Positions 1 to 13,682 of a DNA stretch of 64,000 bases are shown piece by piece (position 1 is the stretch's first letter; every line of letters begins with the position of its first letter). The stretch spans positions 4,166,457 to 4,230,456 of the forward strand of contig JAUPFP010000008.1 of NCBI GenBank assembly GCA_036925085.1. Direction: 5' to 3'. The notes under the pieces were generated by a model that had not been told where the DNA came from, did not search any database, and worked only from the letters and a program-made list of their open reading frames with translations. The position numbers and the translations under genes are program-made. This DNA is from Brachycybe producta. Taxonomy: Eukaryota; Arthropoda; Diplopoda; Playtdesmida; Andrognathidae.

Positions 1-2160
1 TCGGCAACCGACACTATCGTACCCTTATACACTGAGTGACGATAGTTTCCCTACGTTTAATAAAGATGGTATCGTTGTTTAAGTGGCTGTGTTGGTGTTG
101 GCGTTGTTCTTCAGTTGGGTGTGACGATCCCAACTGGTACAGTGTGTTTGTAAATTCTTTATTGAGTATCAATTTTGGTAAGATCTCTCTCTACACGTGG
201 TATTTGGTGACCACGTGGAGGTTATAAGAATCCCCAAAAGTCTCGATGAAGAAACAACAGATGTACAATGCAATTGCGAGCGTGGTACACCACCCAATCG
301 AAATTGCACTGCGGAAAGTGAATTAGAAATGGAAGTGTATTGCAGTTGCCTGAAGAAGAGGCAAGCAATATGAAGAGTAAAGCTAGAGCGCGGTGCCCGC
401 ACTTTTAGTTTTACTTAGAAACAAGAATGAAGAGTGTGTGTGTGAAGAACACACAAAGAACAAAAAGTTCAAGATGGCTGAACTTTTTAAATGCACAAAC
501 AAAGGAGAAGTTCAAGATGGCTGAACTCTCCAAAGAAGCAAGAAAAGAAAGCTGTTTTACTTTGAAAGTTTAAAACTTAGGTGCGGTGCCCGCACATCAA
601 AAGTTTCAATTTAGTTTTATTAAAACAGTAAAACAGTGTAGAAATTGAAGTGTGTTCAACAAGATAAATACTTGGTGAACCAGAAGAAATGTTCAGACTG
701 GAGAAATTTTGAGTCCTCACTGCTGGATGGCTCTGGATGAAAAGACAGAGTCAGTGCCCAGTGAGGGACTATGTTGAGTAGAATGAAGAAGTCCGTAGGT
801 GGCGCTGAGGTGGCCACTTCCGGTTCAGTTTATTGCAATGTCCAAAAATTGATGATTGAAAAGTTCCTCCGGGGCACGTTTTTATGGTGGCCAGGAGAAA
901 GACACAAAAAGAGAGAGAATTCAAAGAAAAAGAGAAGTTTTCTCTAACAAGAGGAACTCCGCCAGGGGGCGCGTGAGTGCAACCCTCTGGAAGAGAAGAG
1001 AAGAGAAGAGAACACAAAAAGATGAGAGAAGGTACAACAATGAGTCACATGGAGCGAAAAACCGCTCCGTTGGCGCTTTTTGAAGAGTGTCCGGTCGATC
1101 CAAGATGGCGGCCGGGCTTCAGTGCTGTCCAATGGAGAAAGTTCATGTGATGATGCATTGAGGTGATGATGATGAAGAAATTGAAGAACATGACTCGGGA
1201 CATAGAGGGTCCCAAGGGAAACACAAGTGTAAAAACAAAGAACAAAGAAAAGGGGGGACAAGAAAGTCCCACGTGGCTAGAAAAAGTGTGTTTTAAGCTT
1301 GTAAGCCCCCTAACAATGAAATAGAGCTAGGGAGAATCTTGCTTGAAAATTAAAGATGAAGAGTGAAGATAATAGGACATTTTAAAAGACACACACGTCC
1401 TTTAAAAGCCTATTAATAGATGAATAGATTAGTAGATGAGATTTGTTTGCTCATCTCATAATGAGACTGCAAACTCCTCTCGGAGAGTAAGAAGAATTTG
1501 TTTAAAGTGTTGCCCACGTGGTGTGGGTTTCACTTTGAAAATTAAAGAAGAGTGAAGGTGACAGTGGGTGATTGTAATGGAAACATGAAATACAAAAACA
1601 CGGACGGAAACACGTGTGTCCAAACGGTTGTCCACTTTCCGAGTGCTAAGCGGTCAGCAGACAAAAGTTCGTTCCCACGTGTCTCTAAGGACAGGACACA
1701 GAATCGCGCGGTCGACACGTGGTGTGTGTAGCCACAAGTCTCTTTCGCGATTCCACAAAAACGGTACCATGCGGTTGGCTTTGACGTGATCGAGGGCCTC
1801 CATACATGATCCCAACATAAAAAGGCGCCACGCGGTTGGCTTTGACGCTATCGAGGGCCTCCATACGTGGTTCCAACACAAAGGACGCCGCGCGGTTGGC
1901 TTTGACGTGATCGAGGGCCTCCATACGCGGTTTTACAAAGGCGCCACGTGGTCGACTTTGACGCTATCGAGGGTCTCCACACGTGGTTCCAACACAAAGG
2001 ACGCCGCGCGGTTGACTTTGACGTGATCGAGGGTCTCCATACGCGGTTTTACAGACAGGCGCCACGCGGTTGACTTTGACGCTATCGAGGGTCTCCATAC
2101 GTGGCTCCAACATAGAAAGGACGGACGAAGCCTCGTGAGGCACAATCACGAGACTTAGGA
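1..2160 (+). mobile_element. Probable non-coding LTR-element remnant (U5, putative primer site, leader)
   Basis: The block is richer in GC than the rest of the window and has no long open frame on either strand. A polyadenylation signal AATAAA at about 60-65 is followed by a T/G-rich stretch. At about 205-216 comes TTTGGTGACCACGTGG, which resembles the junction of an LTR end with a primer binding site (TGGTG...) in Ty3/BEL-type elements. A second TTGGTGAACC lies near 672. The short palindrome GCGGTGCCCGC occurs twice (about 391 and 581), and 'caagatggctgaactc' is repeated near 470 and 510. The leader then runs into a VNTR at 1760-2125. I see no gag or pol domain, so this is at best a non-autonomous or decayed element whose left LTR is cut by the window edge. 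It could instead be a satellite-bearing intergenic repeat. Confidence 0.35.
1760..2125. repeat. VNTR, six ~60-bp units of two alternating types
   Basis: Six tandem copies carry the core CGGTTGRCTTTGACG followed by TGATCGAGGG or CTATCGAGGG and CTCCATACG. The TGATC and CTATC types alternate, so the higher-order unit is a dimer of about 120 bp. Linkers alternate between 'ttccaacacaaaggacgccg' and a 'ttttaca...aggcgcca' type. Minus-strand open frames across it (MEALDHVKANR-like) are a by-product of the repeat and are not called as genes. Confidence 0.85.
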
Positions 2161-2177
2161 CAAAGGACGGCTTCTGT

Positions 2178-2456
2178 TTACAGGTCGGAGAAGGCAGATG
2201 GAGCTATACCCCGCACCTCCACCAAATGTGAGCTTTTGACATCAACCAATATTTTATTACCAACCTTTAGATGACATTTTCTACTTTTCGTTTCTTCTCT
2301 GAGCAGTACGACACCTGCACAGAGAAGATCCGAGCTGTAGAGAGAGCTGGATGGAGATAGATTGAAGTCACTCTTCTGCATGGGGGTGAAATCAATGCAG
2401 GAGAGTGGCGGCCATCTCTCTCTCTTCCGGTTGATGCTGATATACATCTTCTCCAT
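2178..2456 (-). other. Unrecognised 92-codon ORF next to the LTR
   Basis: An ATG-initiated frame on the minus strand begins about 22 bases inside the LTR boundary at 2478, where the first ORF of a retroelement would start if the element runs toward lower coordinates. The product is basic at its start (SINRKRERW) and ends in AFSDL. I recognise no gag, protease or zinc-knuckle motif. It may be the truncated start of a gag-like ORF or chance. Confidence 0.2.
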
Positions 2457-2477
2457 CGGTATTCCGACTAGAGAAGA

Positions 2478-3619
<1,142 letters not shown>

Positions 3620-4966
3620 TTACAAATGTTTATTAGATTGTTAGTATTTTCACAGTAGCGCAATGAGTTGCTATAAAAAGTTTATTGTGAAAAAGAAAAA
3701 AATATGTCAATATTACTTCTGGTCCAATTGTGAACAACACACAACAATTGTACCAGATTTTCTGATCTGATATATATTTTTCTTACCAAGCAAAGATAGA
3801 AAAAAAAAAGAAATATGTATTAAGTGAAATAGTGAAAAATTCGTGTGTTGGTCATGTCATAAGATTGTGTGTTTGTTGTGTTGTTTTGTGTGTAAACTTT
3901 ATCTTTTATTCTTTTTGTATGTGTGTGTTAAAGAGATATTTTTACACCAGAGACCTCCTATTCATTTTGTTGTTTTGTATCGAGGCAGATATATTTTAAA
4001 TCTAACCGATCTATTTACACTCAAAAAGGGAGAGACACATAACACACACACAAAAAAACGCTTTTGTAAGTTTCTACTATCTTAGAACACAAAAAAAAGA
4101 TGGATGAATAGATAGATGGCTTTTAGAACAGAAAAAAAAATATATATATACAGTATATGCCAAAAAGCTCTCCTGGAATTATCAAGAAAATAAAGTAAAA
4201 AGGAAGAAAAAAAATCCATGAGACATTCTAAAAAAAATTACATATCTACATTTCTTATGTGTTTTTTTTTTCTTTCAAAAACAATATTGGAAGAAAAGGG
4301 AAAAGAAATAACGTTAACGGAGGGGAAACGAAAATAGACATATTTTCAAGAAAATGTATAAAAAACACTTTAGTTCTTATAAGCGCAATCTCTTTTTATT
4401 TTGAAACATTTTATGCATTTTATAAACACAATTTGTACAATCACACGTTTAAAATATGTAATTTTTATATTCATAAAAAAAAGTTCGGCCACATTGCATT
4501 TATGAAATCTAATCAAACTAATTACCTTGTACTAATTCGAATTCGACAAATTGTTTGGTTCTTAATACCTAGTACACACCTGATAATTTAAATGCATTTA
4601 AATTATAATTGTGTTCTACAGAGCCCTGTGAAGGGCAAACAATCAATATGTCGACTTCAATTTATTCAGTTAATAATCTGAAAATATTGAGTTAATACTT
4701 AAATATAATTTATATAAACTATTGACAAAATATTGATTTAGTATTTCAATTTAAAATATTAATAATAAAGTTAATTTTTATTTGGTTCATGTCCTTCACT
4801 GGATTCCGTATAATTCAGCTAAACACATTTAATTTGTATTCATTTAACTCATGTGTGTACAAGGTATAACAATACTCTGTAGAACATGTTTAATATTTAA
4901 AATGCATTTAACTTTTTTAGGTGTAAATAAGGAGGTATAAATGACACAAGTTTGAATTTTTTTGTT
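3620..4966. other. AT-rich intergenic DNA
   Basis: No gene is supported here. Open frames of 80 and 110 codons (3843-4085 and 4259-4591) are low-complexity, lack a recognisable domain and lie in A/T-rich sequence; I regard them as chance. 'gagccctgtgaagggcaaac' near 4620 resembles the end of the 58-kb TIR element, and 'atatgtcgacttcaa' follows it. Confidence 0.6.
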
Positions 4967-6070
4967 AACCCCTCTGACGTCACAAGCTTTATCTTACGGT
5001 GAGGCAACAACTATATATTTGGCTCAATACAGACAGGGTAAACAGACATACTTCGTCAAGCAATTGTTGTCAAATGCACCCTATTTTCTGTTTCTTCTCT
5101 CCCTTTCTTATTTTTTTTCGTAAATCCTTAATCTTAGAAAACAGCTTTAAAATAAGCCCTCGGTTATTTTGTTGAACGATCCAAATGTTTTCCACATTTA
5201 AATACCTTCACTTTTTTTGTCCTATTTTTCTTTACAAAAAAAAAAAGAACCTCAACTCTCCAGAGAAGAGCAAAAAACAAAATTAGTGAATAAATACAAT
5301 GAGAACACGATAAAAGCGAATAAAATATAGTTCAAATTCTACAAAAAAAATTATGAGTAAAACAATTTTTAATGGTCTTTTAATTTGTTATTTACTAACC
5401 AGTGTGTTGTTAGATAATTAAAATCCTACTTATATAATGTTATTAAATACTTTTCTTTTTGTAATTAGGTTTCGAATCGTTTTTTTTTGTTGTTGTTTTC
5501 TACTTAAATTTTTATAATTTGCATAAGAAATGTTTCTCTTACACACACGCCCTCTAGCCTTTTTAATGTTGAAATATTAAGAAGGACAAAAAAAATATCT
5601 TTAATAAAAATGATATTTTGTTTGACAAGTTAGCAAAATGTGACATAAATCTTTTTTTTTATATATATATTTATTTACGAGCTATGTGGAGAGATGAAAG
5701 TGAAGGCGAAAAGTGTAGACAATTTATTTACAATGGGGAAAATGTAGACAAGACACCATTCAACTTTCAAAATCTTTTTTTATTATTATTATAGAATGTC
5801 AACACAGTTGGGATTTATTAATTATTATTTTTCCAAGTAACATACTCGTAACTAGAAAAAAAAAGATAATTAAAAATCAACCAATCAGATCTTTTTTTTA
5901 GTACTTTATGAGTTATGACAAGGTTGAAATGTTGATTCATTTAGTTATTTACATGTTTGAAGGCCGAGTCTCTTTACTTGCAAAATTATTTGAAAATTGT
6001 AACTGTTTGGTAACAAATGTAATAATAATTATTTCAAATAATATTATGAATTTATTTTAAGAAACTTTTC

Positions 6071-6278
6071 ATCAATGAGGCTTATTACACGGTGTTACTT
6101 AACCCGATAGAAATGTCGATGTGTGTCCTCCTATACACATGATCCATCATCTAATGCATATGGGTTCTCTCACTCACAAAACAATTCAAAATAAAAAAGG
6201 TTATGGAGCTTGTGTACGAGGACATACTATATCGACACGTCTAATTGGAATAAGTAGAGCTGTATAACTAACCTCAAT
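6071..6278. mobile_element. Palindromic MITE
   Basis: Left arm 'aatgaggcttattaca...gatagaaatgtcgatgtg' pairs imperfectly with the right arm 'cgacacgtctaattgg...aacctcaatg'. The arms are about 85 bases, with a short loop near 6165-6190. No coding potential and no second copy seen in the window. Confidence 0.5.
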
Positions 6279-6599
6279 GTGACAGTCACAAGTTACAAAC
6301 TACTATTTAAATTAATGAAGCATTTCTTCATTAACCTGGGCTAATAAATATATATGGAGGCCCCATCCATAAATGTTGTAAACCCTAATCTTATTGCGTA
6401 AAAACATGCATTCCGGAGTACGAGAGTACGAGTAACGAAGAAACATTATGCCATCATTGACCACTGATAATTTAGTTAAAGATGTTGAAGTGTCCTGATT
6501 ACTGAATATAAATATGTTCTATGTCCTTTAGTTACTTACTAGTATTGATTTTCTTTTTCAGTTTTAGTTATTTTTACATCATTAGGAGTTAGACAACTG

Positions 6600-6765
6600 T
6601 GGCGATAATGTGCTCCTTTGATTATTTGCAAAAAAATGTCGATTTACAGTAATTACAGTAGTTAAAAAAATATTCACCATGATTTTGGGGGCTTCTAAAA
6701 AAATTCGGGGAGTCTGGGCTGCAGCCGTTTTAGCCCAATGGCTAATCTGGCCCTGTTAACTGTCA
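6600..6765. mobile_element. hAT-like repeat end, copy 1
   Basis: The segment ending 'taatctggccctg' carries 'gggctgcagccgttttagcccaa' and, further in, 'ttgcaaaaaaatgtcgattt'. The inverse copy at 8775-8915 contains the same parts in the opposite order (cagggcctaaaag, gctgaagcccaggg, ccccaaatcgtgg). The CAGGGCC terminus with alternating GGC/GCC blocks is typical of hAT-type non-autonomous elements. Family assignment is from memory of such ends. Confidence 0.4.
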
Positions 6766-7708
6766 AAGTGAGGTGAAAAGATTGCATCAATGTCATTTAA
6801 TATGAAAATTCTACCATAAAATTGAGTAATTGTTTAAAAGCCTGAAGTCATTTTCAACTAAACACATAATCTAAAAGTTAGTCTAGTTAGCTTCAGTTTA
6901 ATGGCATCTATGTCTTGAATTTATAATAACCTTGAATGTCATAGAAGCAGAAAGTTGTAAGCTTTTAAGAAATTTTGAGCAATTCAAACAAACCAATTCA
7001 ATCAAAAGTTAAGGCTAGGAATAAGGTGAAGGTTACAATCTATAAAGTATATTATACGTTTGATTTCCGATTGAAACTTGATTGAAGCGGCTTTTAACTA
7101 GTTTTTTTTAAAAAAAAAAACTCAGAAAAAAATTCATAATTTTCAAAACATATACCTAAATATTTGCTTTTAATTTTTAGCTTAATTTTTTACTTCGTTT
7201 TTTTTTTTAAAAAAATGTGTGCTCTGTGTTTACATTGTGCTTAAATGCATCAACTAATATACACAATTCGAAACATATGCATAAAGTTGCATTATGAAAT
7301 TTAGTCTTGTGTTGTGTGGCTACACTGTCCACCAACTGACAAGCTTGCAGACTTAACTGCTCAACTGATAACTTTATTTGTCAACTCGATAATTAATTGA
7401 ATCAACTGTGTTGCAAGTAATTGCAGTGCAATTGATACATTTTAATCACAGTTCAACTCAGGCTTTAGCATCATTAACACTGGTTTAGCTAAACTTTAGC
7501 AATTTGCAAACAGAAAATTATTAATCGAACGTTATATTGCTTATTACAAAGAAGAAAAAACTATAAATTTCTATTACGTCATAAGTTATTGTGGCACTGT
7601 TAAGTAGAAAATGCAATTTGTTTTTAAGTAAAATTTAAATTACAGTCTAGGTTTATTCAGTCTGCCAAGTCTGGTTAAGGCTACCTATGTCCAGTTCTAG
7701 AAAGCATT

Positions 7709-7994
7709 CAGGGTCGTATTCAAAAGAAGAGACCTACAGTTTGTAAGGCTAAGTTTATGAGGCTAAGTCCACCAGTCTGATTTAGCTGTGGACCAGACTC
7801 ACAAAGCCCACAAAATTCATGTTCTTTTGATGTTGCTAATGTATGCATATAGACTTGCCAATTAGCTTTAGGTCGGTCTTCATTGCTAAACTCACTAACT
7901 TTTGTTAAAAGTTTCATATGAAAAGTTTTATTTTTTATTTTAAAATAGCTTTGACTATCTCAAAATTAATAATTATAAAGAATACACGACCCTG
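7709..7994. mobile_element. MITE with GGGTCGTATTC terminal inverted repeats
   Basis: Begins CAGGGTCGTATTCAAA and ends AATACACGACCCTG, a terminal inverted repeat of about 14 bases. The interior has internal pairing (ggctaagt... repeats near 7745-7775). A short hairpin at 16341-16404 has the same ends and nothing inside, supporting a real family. Confidence 0.6.
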
Positions 7995-8774
7995 AGTAAT
8001 GCACACGAAAAGTTACAGACTACTTTTTTTGTTTCACTAATTATTATTACCACATGATTATATATGCATAAAATAAATAAACAGGTGATTAATATGTTTT
8101 ATGGTGATTTGTACACATGTTTTTCGTTTCGATTTTTTTTCTCTTACTTTTCTAAATCTAGTTTTTCTCTTCAATTTGTAAGTTACAACTTTTCAATCCT
8201 ATTAATTAAATGGAAATACATCTTGACAGTTGTAATTAATGAACACAAATGGGGTTTTTTTACGTGCATTTGTAATTCTGTACGAATTTTAAGTGAATAC
8301 TTTATTCATCACAATTACTCAGAAACAGACAACAATACCAAAAAAAAAAACTATTATCTTTAGATTATTTAGTTAACTTAAACAGAAACCACACACAAAA
8401 AAAGTAAAAGTTTCCTTTAAAAATACGGAAGTGTATTTACAAAAAAAAAATATAACTATAATTTTTCCATAGCCTCAAATAAAAATGGGGTCTCGTTTTT
8501 AACCGTGCCAAGAATTTGGTTGTTTTTGTCCTTGTTTTTTCTGGACAATATAATTTTTATGCTAAACATTTTTTCTTCTTCTTCTTCTCATTTTTAGAAA
8601 GATTTTCTAACGTTTATGAGAGAAAAAAAAAACTTCACTCATTATTATTTATTAAATATTTACAGTTGCTGCAATGTAAAAGTTAAAGCTTGTGACGTCA
8701 GAGGGGTTGGCCGAAATGTTTGGCTTGTATTATTTTTGCATGGCAGCAAAGATTTTGAATTCATTTAAAACAAG

Positions 8775-8915
8775 TCAGGGCCTAAAAGGGCTGAAGCCCA
8801 GGGCTCCCGAATTTGAGGGGGCCCCCAAATCGTGGTGAATATTTTTTAACGACTGTAATTACTAATTACTGTAAATTGACAATTTTTTGCAAAAAATTAC
8901 TCTTCAAAGTAATTC
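8775..8915. mobile_element. hAT-like repeat end, copy 2 (inverse of 6600-6765)
   Basis: Starts CAGGGCCTAAAAGGGC, continues GCTGAAGCCCAGGG and GGGGCCCCCAAATCG, then 'gtaaattgacaattttttgc'. It is the reverse complement arrangement of the 6600-6765 copy. No TSD is obvious. Confidence 0.4.
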
Positions 8916-9027
8916 TTCACAATTATTAATTACAATTTATATAAGTGAAAAACTAATTAATTATAATTACAATCAGTAAATTATAAAAAAATAAATTAAA
9001 TAAAGTTACTCATTGAGTTCGATCACT

Positions 9028-9331
9028 AGGGTTCGGAGTTGTATGCAACATCAAGCAAATGTTTCTCAATTTGTTGCCAATAGTCAAGTAATCATCATCA
9101 ATTCATCATCATTATTAGAGCAACTGCAATTATGCTTTTTCTAATCAAAAATGACTGTTTAGAGGCTAGATGTCTGGTTACTGTTAGTTGCCAAGTAGAT
9201 TTCTAGCCTCTGACCAATGTTTTTGATTGAAAAAAAAAATTATTGGTTGACCTAAATGGGAGTGTTACTATTGGCACTTGGGCCATAGATTGAGAAACAT
9301 TTGCTTGTTATTGCATAAAAATCCGTGCCCT
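9028..9331. mobile_element. Palindromic MITE family B, copy 1
   Basis: Ends AGGGTTCGGA...TCCGTGCCCT. The arms carry 'gagcaactgcaattatgctt' and 'ggctagatgtctggttact', and the right arm carries the complementary 'tctagcctctgacca'. The same plan is seen at 21549-21865 and 22485-22772, so this is a multi-copy family of about 300 bp with termini close to AGGGCTCGGATTTTTATGC. Confidence 0.7.
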
Positions 9332-10406
9332 AAATTCATCAGCTATAGTTAATTGAAGTTCCAAGTAGTTTGAAAAATAATTAAAAAGTAATTTAAAGTG
9401 AATTCATTTTTCATTAGAATTTAAAGTAATTAATTACAAATTACAAGTTACAAAGTTTCTAAAGTAGGAGCTAATCTTTTGAATTGCCAATTAATTGAAA
9501 TAGTAATTTAATTATAGTAATTCATTACTTTTCACAAATTAGTTCCCAACACTGATTTTTTTTTCTGTGAACCCCTCTGACGTCACAACCTTCCACTTAC
9601 AGTGTGGCAACTATAAATATTTTCTTTTAGAAAGTTTTCAAATAAAGATGACGAAATAAAACTATTAGTAACTGAGTCGAGTGACGTCATAGCTTCCATA
9701 TATACGCATTCCTCTGTTAACAATAAGCTAACAATAGTCTTCACTTTTGTCGCTCTAAATTATTTAATAATAACAAAAAACAATTGTTTTTTTTATATAA
9801 ACTCTTGATTGTCATCCAAATTTTATTTACAGAAGCCAGAAATTAGGTTGCATTTTTATTAGGTAAACGGAAACAAGTCACTAAAACAAGATTTCTGTAT
9901 TCAAAATTTGTAATTCTTTGAGGCTAATTTTTTTAACTACAAAAACATCTTTTTTTTTCTATTATAAAAATGGGTCCTTGCTAATAATAATTTTTGTATA
10001 TGTAATAATAATTCTATTTAAAACACCTGTCGTCGTATCAAGTTTTTGTTAAATTTATCATTTTTCCATCTCTTGTGTTCAGTTTCAATTTCACTTTTTT
10101 ATTCCTCAAAAAAACAGGTCAAGGCGATGACAATAGATATTATTTTATTTTGTGTGTAATAGATAAAAATGTTCTTACATTTGAGTCTATAAATCTAGGT
10201 CTTGAGGTGAAACATAAAAAGGGTTTAAATAGAATTGAATGCAACATAAAAGAAGCACATTCAAATTTTTAAGTTTTGATTTCGTAATATGTAAATTAGG
10301 TGTACTTAAGTGTTTGTAATACATATTTTTTATGGATTTTATCAGGGCTTGTGATTTTGAAGTTCAATATTTTGAGAGTTTATTTTTTCTCAATTAGGGT
10401 TATACG

Positions 10407-10500
10407 TAGAGGTGGGACGAATCGTACATTTTCTCGAATCCGAATCCTAAAAGGTTCTCGAATCGCTCATATAAGAATCCTATATTATTCATTAAGAAGA
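10407..10500. mobile_element. Possible hAT-like fragment
   Basis: TAGAGGTGGGACGAATCG followed by 'tctcgaatccgaatcc' and a second 'tctcgaatcgctc' resembles the terminal and subterminal repeats of hAT-type elements. The matching right end is not visible, so this is a fragment or chance. Confidence 0.3.
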
Positions 10501-11087
10501 TACAAATAAATGAAATAATATTAAATATTAAATTATTAATAAATTGAAAACAGTGTGGCACTCAGGGTCAGGCCACAAGGTGATGATATTGGTGATTCGG
10601 GTACCACCGAAATTGCAACAATCGCCGGGTATTTTTTTTAATTAGTTTCTTAACACACTTTCATTTTTTTTTTCTAATTTCCTTTTAAAAAGTAGGGTAA
10701 AGGAAGTTTGACTAGACCAAATTGAAATTTTGTTTAATTGTGTTTCGGGTTTCTGACACCAAAATTCAAAACAGAAACTTCAAATTTCAAAACACAGGGT
10801 TCCAACACACAAAAAAAAAACCCCACAGTTTTTCTATGAAGTTTTAGGTGTTTAGTTTTCATTCTCAATTTGGACCTGTTTCTTCCAGATGAAATTTGGG
10901 CTCGTTTTGGATTTGATGAAGCCATTTCGAAGTGTAATGAATGAGTCACGAAAAGGGGGTTGATATTGGTAGCCTGGTAGGGTGATAGATATTGATGACT
11001 AATAATTGGGTTACAAAAGTTGTCGAAGTAGGCCTATTTTCTACTTCCCTCACTGTCCTATTAGCAGTAAGATGTGTTTTTTTTTAG

Positions 11088-11480
11088 AAACAGCTGATTT
11101 TCTAATTTTGTAATTCAGAAAGAGCAACATTAAGGAGAAATTGAAAGTGTATTAGAAACTAGAATGGTAGCTAAATCACTTAATAGTATTTTTTATGTTC
11201 ATATCTCTCAAAATAAACGACAACAATTTAAAAAACATCACTTGCGTAAAGGTGGGCCATTTTTAAACTGATATCTTTTATAATAAGCTTTTTTATGTTC
11301 AGTTTAAAAATGACCAAACTTTAAGCAAGTGATATTTTTTTAGTGTTGTTCATAAATAGTTTATTTTGAAAGATATGAACATCAAAATACTATTAAATGA
11401 TTTAGCTACCATTCTAGTTTTTAAAACACTTTCTAGATTCTTTTAATTTTGCACCTGAGAGACTGGATAGAAAAACAGGG
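11088..11480. mobile_element. Palindromic MITE family A, copy
   Basis: The left arm reads ACAGCTGATTTTC, then 'aggagaaattgaaagtg', 'ttagaaactagaatggtagc' and 'ttcatatctctcaaaataaa'. The right arm is the reverse complement: 'agtttattttgaaagatatg', 'gctaccattctagttttta', 'acactttctag'. This is the most complete illustration of the family that recurs about fifteen times in the window (see the finding). No ORF. Confidence 0.8.
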
Positions 11481-11499
11481 GCCTCATTATAGAAAGAAA

Positions 11500-11652
11500 A
11501 ATAAGACTGTCATATTACTGTAAATTGCCACATCTACCTCACAACCTTGTCAATAGGCAACAAAAGCAAATTGCAAAGTATTATTATGAGAAATATTGTC
11601 ATATAACTGCCATTGACTGGTGTACCAATAATATGACAGTCATAAAATAATA
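11500..11652. mobile_element. Small palindromic MITE
   Basis: Termini 'gactgtcatattactg' and 'ccaataatatgacagtc' are inverse copies, and the interior is short and non-coding. No second copy seen. Confidence 0.5.
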
Positions 11653-13139
11653 GTACACTAGGAGTGATTTTTTCTGCAATGAAGCACCAGGATTTCAACC
11701 ACTGTTTTGTCTAGCACACTTTGTATATATATATATATTTTTAATAATATTGTTTATAAACTTAGCGTCCGGTTGATTTTTCTGGCTTTTTTTTAATAAT
11801 GCCTTGTGTATTTTACGCGGATTATATTTTATCATTCTTATTTCTATTAGTTATTTAAATTATTACACTGTAATATGCAAGTTTGTCATCATGACCCACA
11901 TTATTCCCCCCTTATATAAAAGAGTATAGAGTGTAACAACAACAAAAAAACCAGCTCTATTGAAGTTATAACATTTTTGCCATTTCTATTATGGATACTA
12001 AATGGGATTTGTTTTTGTTTACAGACCTAATTATTTATTCCTTTTTTCTTTCTCTCTCTCTCTCTCTCTCTCCCCCCCCCATAAATTGTGAAAAATAACT
12101 CTTCTTCCCCCTATTCAGTCCTGTCCCCTCATATCACTCAATCGCGTCACTTCTAACTTGAAAAATTCGTAAAACAATAACCTCTGGGTAGAATTTTCTG
12201 ATTTTTTTGTCAGCAGTATTATATTGACCCACTGAATCAAATAAAAAATACTACATGTCTTTATCTCATTCCTTTCTTGAGTTGTTAGAGCCACAAACTC
12301 AGAGATCCAGACATACAGACATTCTTTTTTTGCATGATTCTATATACCTCACAGCAATAGAGGTCAAAAAACAAATCACATCTTTGCACTTTATAACTCA
12401 CATTATTGTTGTACATGAACAACAGTTTTAATTTTTTTTTTAATATTTGTTTTTAATTACAAATTTTATTGTTTTTCTTTGAAAATACAGTAAATTAAAT
12501 TATCTGTTTTGTGTGTTTGTTTTTGATTGTCCTTTTTTTATTTAAAAATAAATTCAATGTTAGCAGCTGACAAAATAACAGGTCTGAGATGCTAACATTA
12601 CATGTAATATTTTTATTATTTAAATTTTTTATGTGGGGTTTCTATCTACTTAAGGTTTTTTTTGTACCCTATATCTTTATGTACATGAAACAAACAAACA
12701 AGGTGCACAGCTGCTTTTAACTTGTTAGTTCTATTGAAAAGCAGGTGTCGTGCTATGTGACGTCACAATAGAAAATAGAAAATATTGTTTAAAAAAACGG
12801 TGTAGAGGGCGCTTTAGTACATGAAAGCGACGACACTAAAGACAGCTGAAAAAAATTGTCCGTGTTTAGGCACAAATTCAAGAAGAAGAAATTTGACACA
12901 TGAATTACAATTTTAACACTTGTGTTTTTTTAATATAAAATTAAAATAAAAACAATCCGATGTTTTAAATTTAAATATATATCACCTTTTGCGTGCACAA
13001 TACAAACAATATAAACAATAAGTTTTAAGAAATGTTGCCCTCTAATTGTTTAATAACTTTAAAATGAAATGAAATTTTTATCAACTGTTAAGATAGATCA
13101 CTTTATCAAATTTAGCTTTAATTTTAAATGTTCAAGTAT
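11653..13139. other. AT-rich intergenic DNA with simple repeats
   Basis: Contains a (TC)n/(C)n tract at about 12050-12080. A TGTGACGTCACA palindrome lies near 12757, and 'tagagggcgctttagtacatg' lies near 12804. No open frame of note and no recognisable gene. Confidence 0.6.
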
Positions 13140-13316
13140 TTAATGAAATTCTTTTATTTTCTAGCTGGATAAACATACTAACAAATAATAATTAACGAAG
13201 TCTCAATTTTTTTTAAATTTTTTTTAAAAAAATATCAAAAATTCTGATTTTTATTAAAATAATCATTTGATTTAAATTGCGAATTAAATCATTGATTAAA
13301 ATCAATCCACCCTGTT
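13140..13316. mobile_element. Fragment of a repeat ending in AATCAATCCACCCTG
   Basis: Alternating 'gatttaaat' and 'aaatcattgatt' blocks lead to ATTAAAATCAATCCACCCTG. This terminus is found on common palindromic transposon fragments in many animal genomes (family recalled, not searched). The opposite end is not obvious. Confidence 0.35.
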
Positions 13317-13682
13317 TGGAGCTGTGTTCAGAAGGTTGTTCTTGAATTTTTGCGTAGATAAAGAAAACTTTAGCCCAAAATCAACATTAATGGAAGAAGT
13401 GTCTTGTACCTTTAGATACACACCCTGTATTTATTTACAAGGTGGCTCAATTATAAAATGCAAATTAAAATATTTGCAATCAAAAAAAGCTTAAATAATC
13501 GGATCCGCTTCAGTTGCATTGTAAATAATAAATATCTGAAAACAATAATACATGTACATAATTAATATATTATGTAGTACAATATGCTAAATAAACCATT
13601 CTTCCCTTCTCCTCCTCTCCTCCTCCTCCTCTTTCCCAGCCGTTTTTGTGTTTTAATGTTGTAACATTTGTTTATGTTTTTA

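Larger units (their letters stand above)
4967..8708. mobile_element. Possible TIR element bounded by CRE-containing inverted repeats
   Basis: The left end AACCCCTCTGACGTCACAAG (4967) recurs in inverse orientation at 8685-8708. Similarity continues for about 50 bases (cacaagcttta..., a CAACTRTAAATATT-type sequence), giving imperfect terminal inverted repeats about 3.7 kb apart. Related ends also occur at 9570 and 19004 (+) and near 18826 (-), so the ends may be separate short elements rather than one unit. The interior is non-coding and contains other short elements (6071-6278, 6600-6760, 7709-7994). The palindrome TGACGTCA is a CREB/ATF-type site and an AT-rich TATA-like stretch follows it by about 30-40 bases. 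Confidence 0.4.

Noticed and set aside
1654..2149. Minus-strand frames with repeated MEALDHVKANR
   Set aside because: They follow the VNTR unit and shift frame between units; no conserved protein.
10075..10509. Two ORFs of 65-69 codons
   Set aside because: No ATG context, AT-rich composition and overlap with a repeat end; no recognisable domain.
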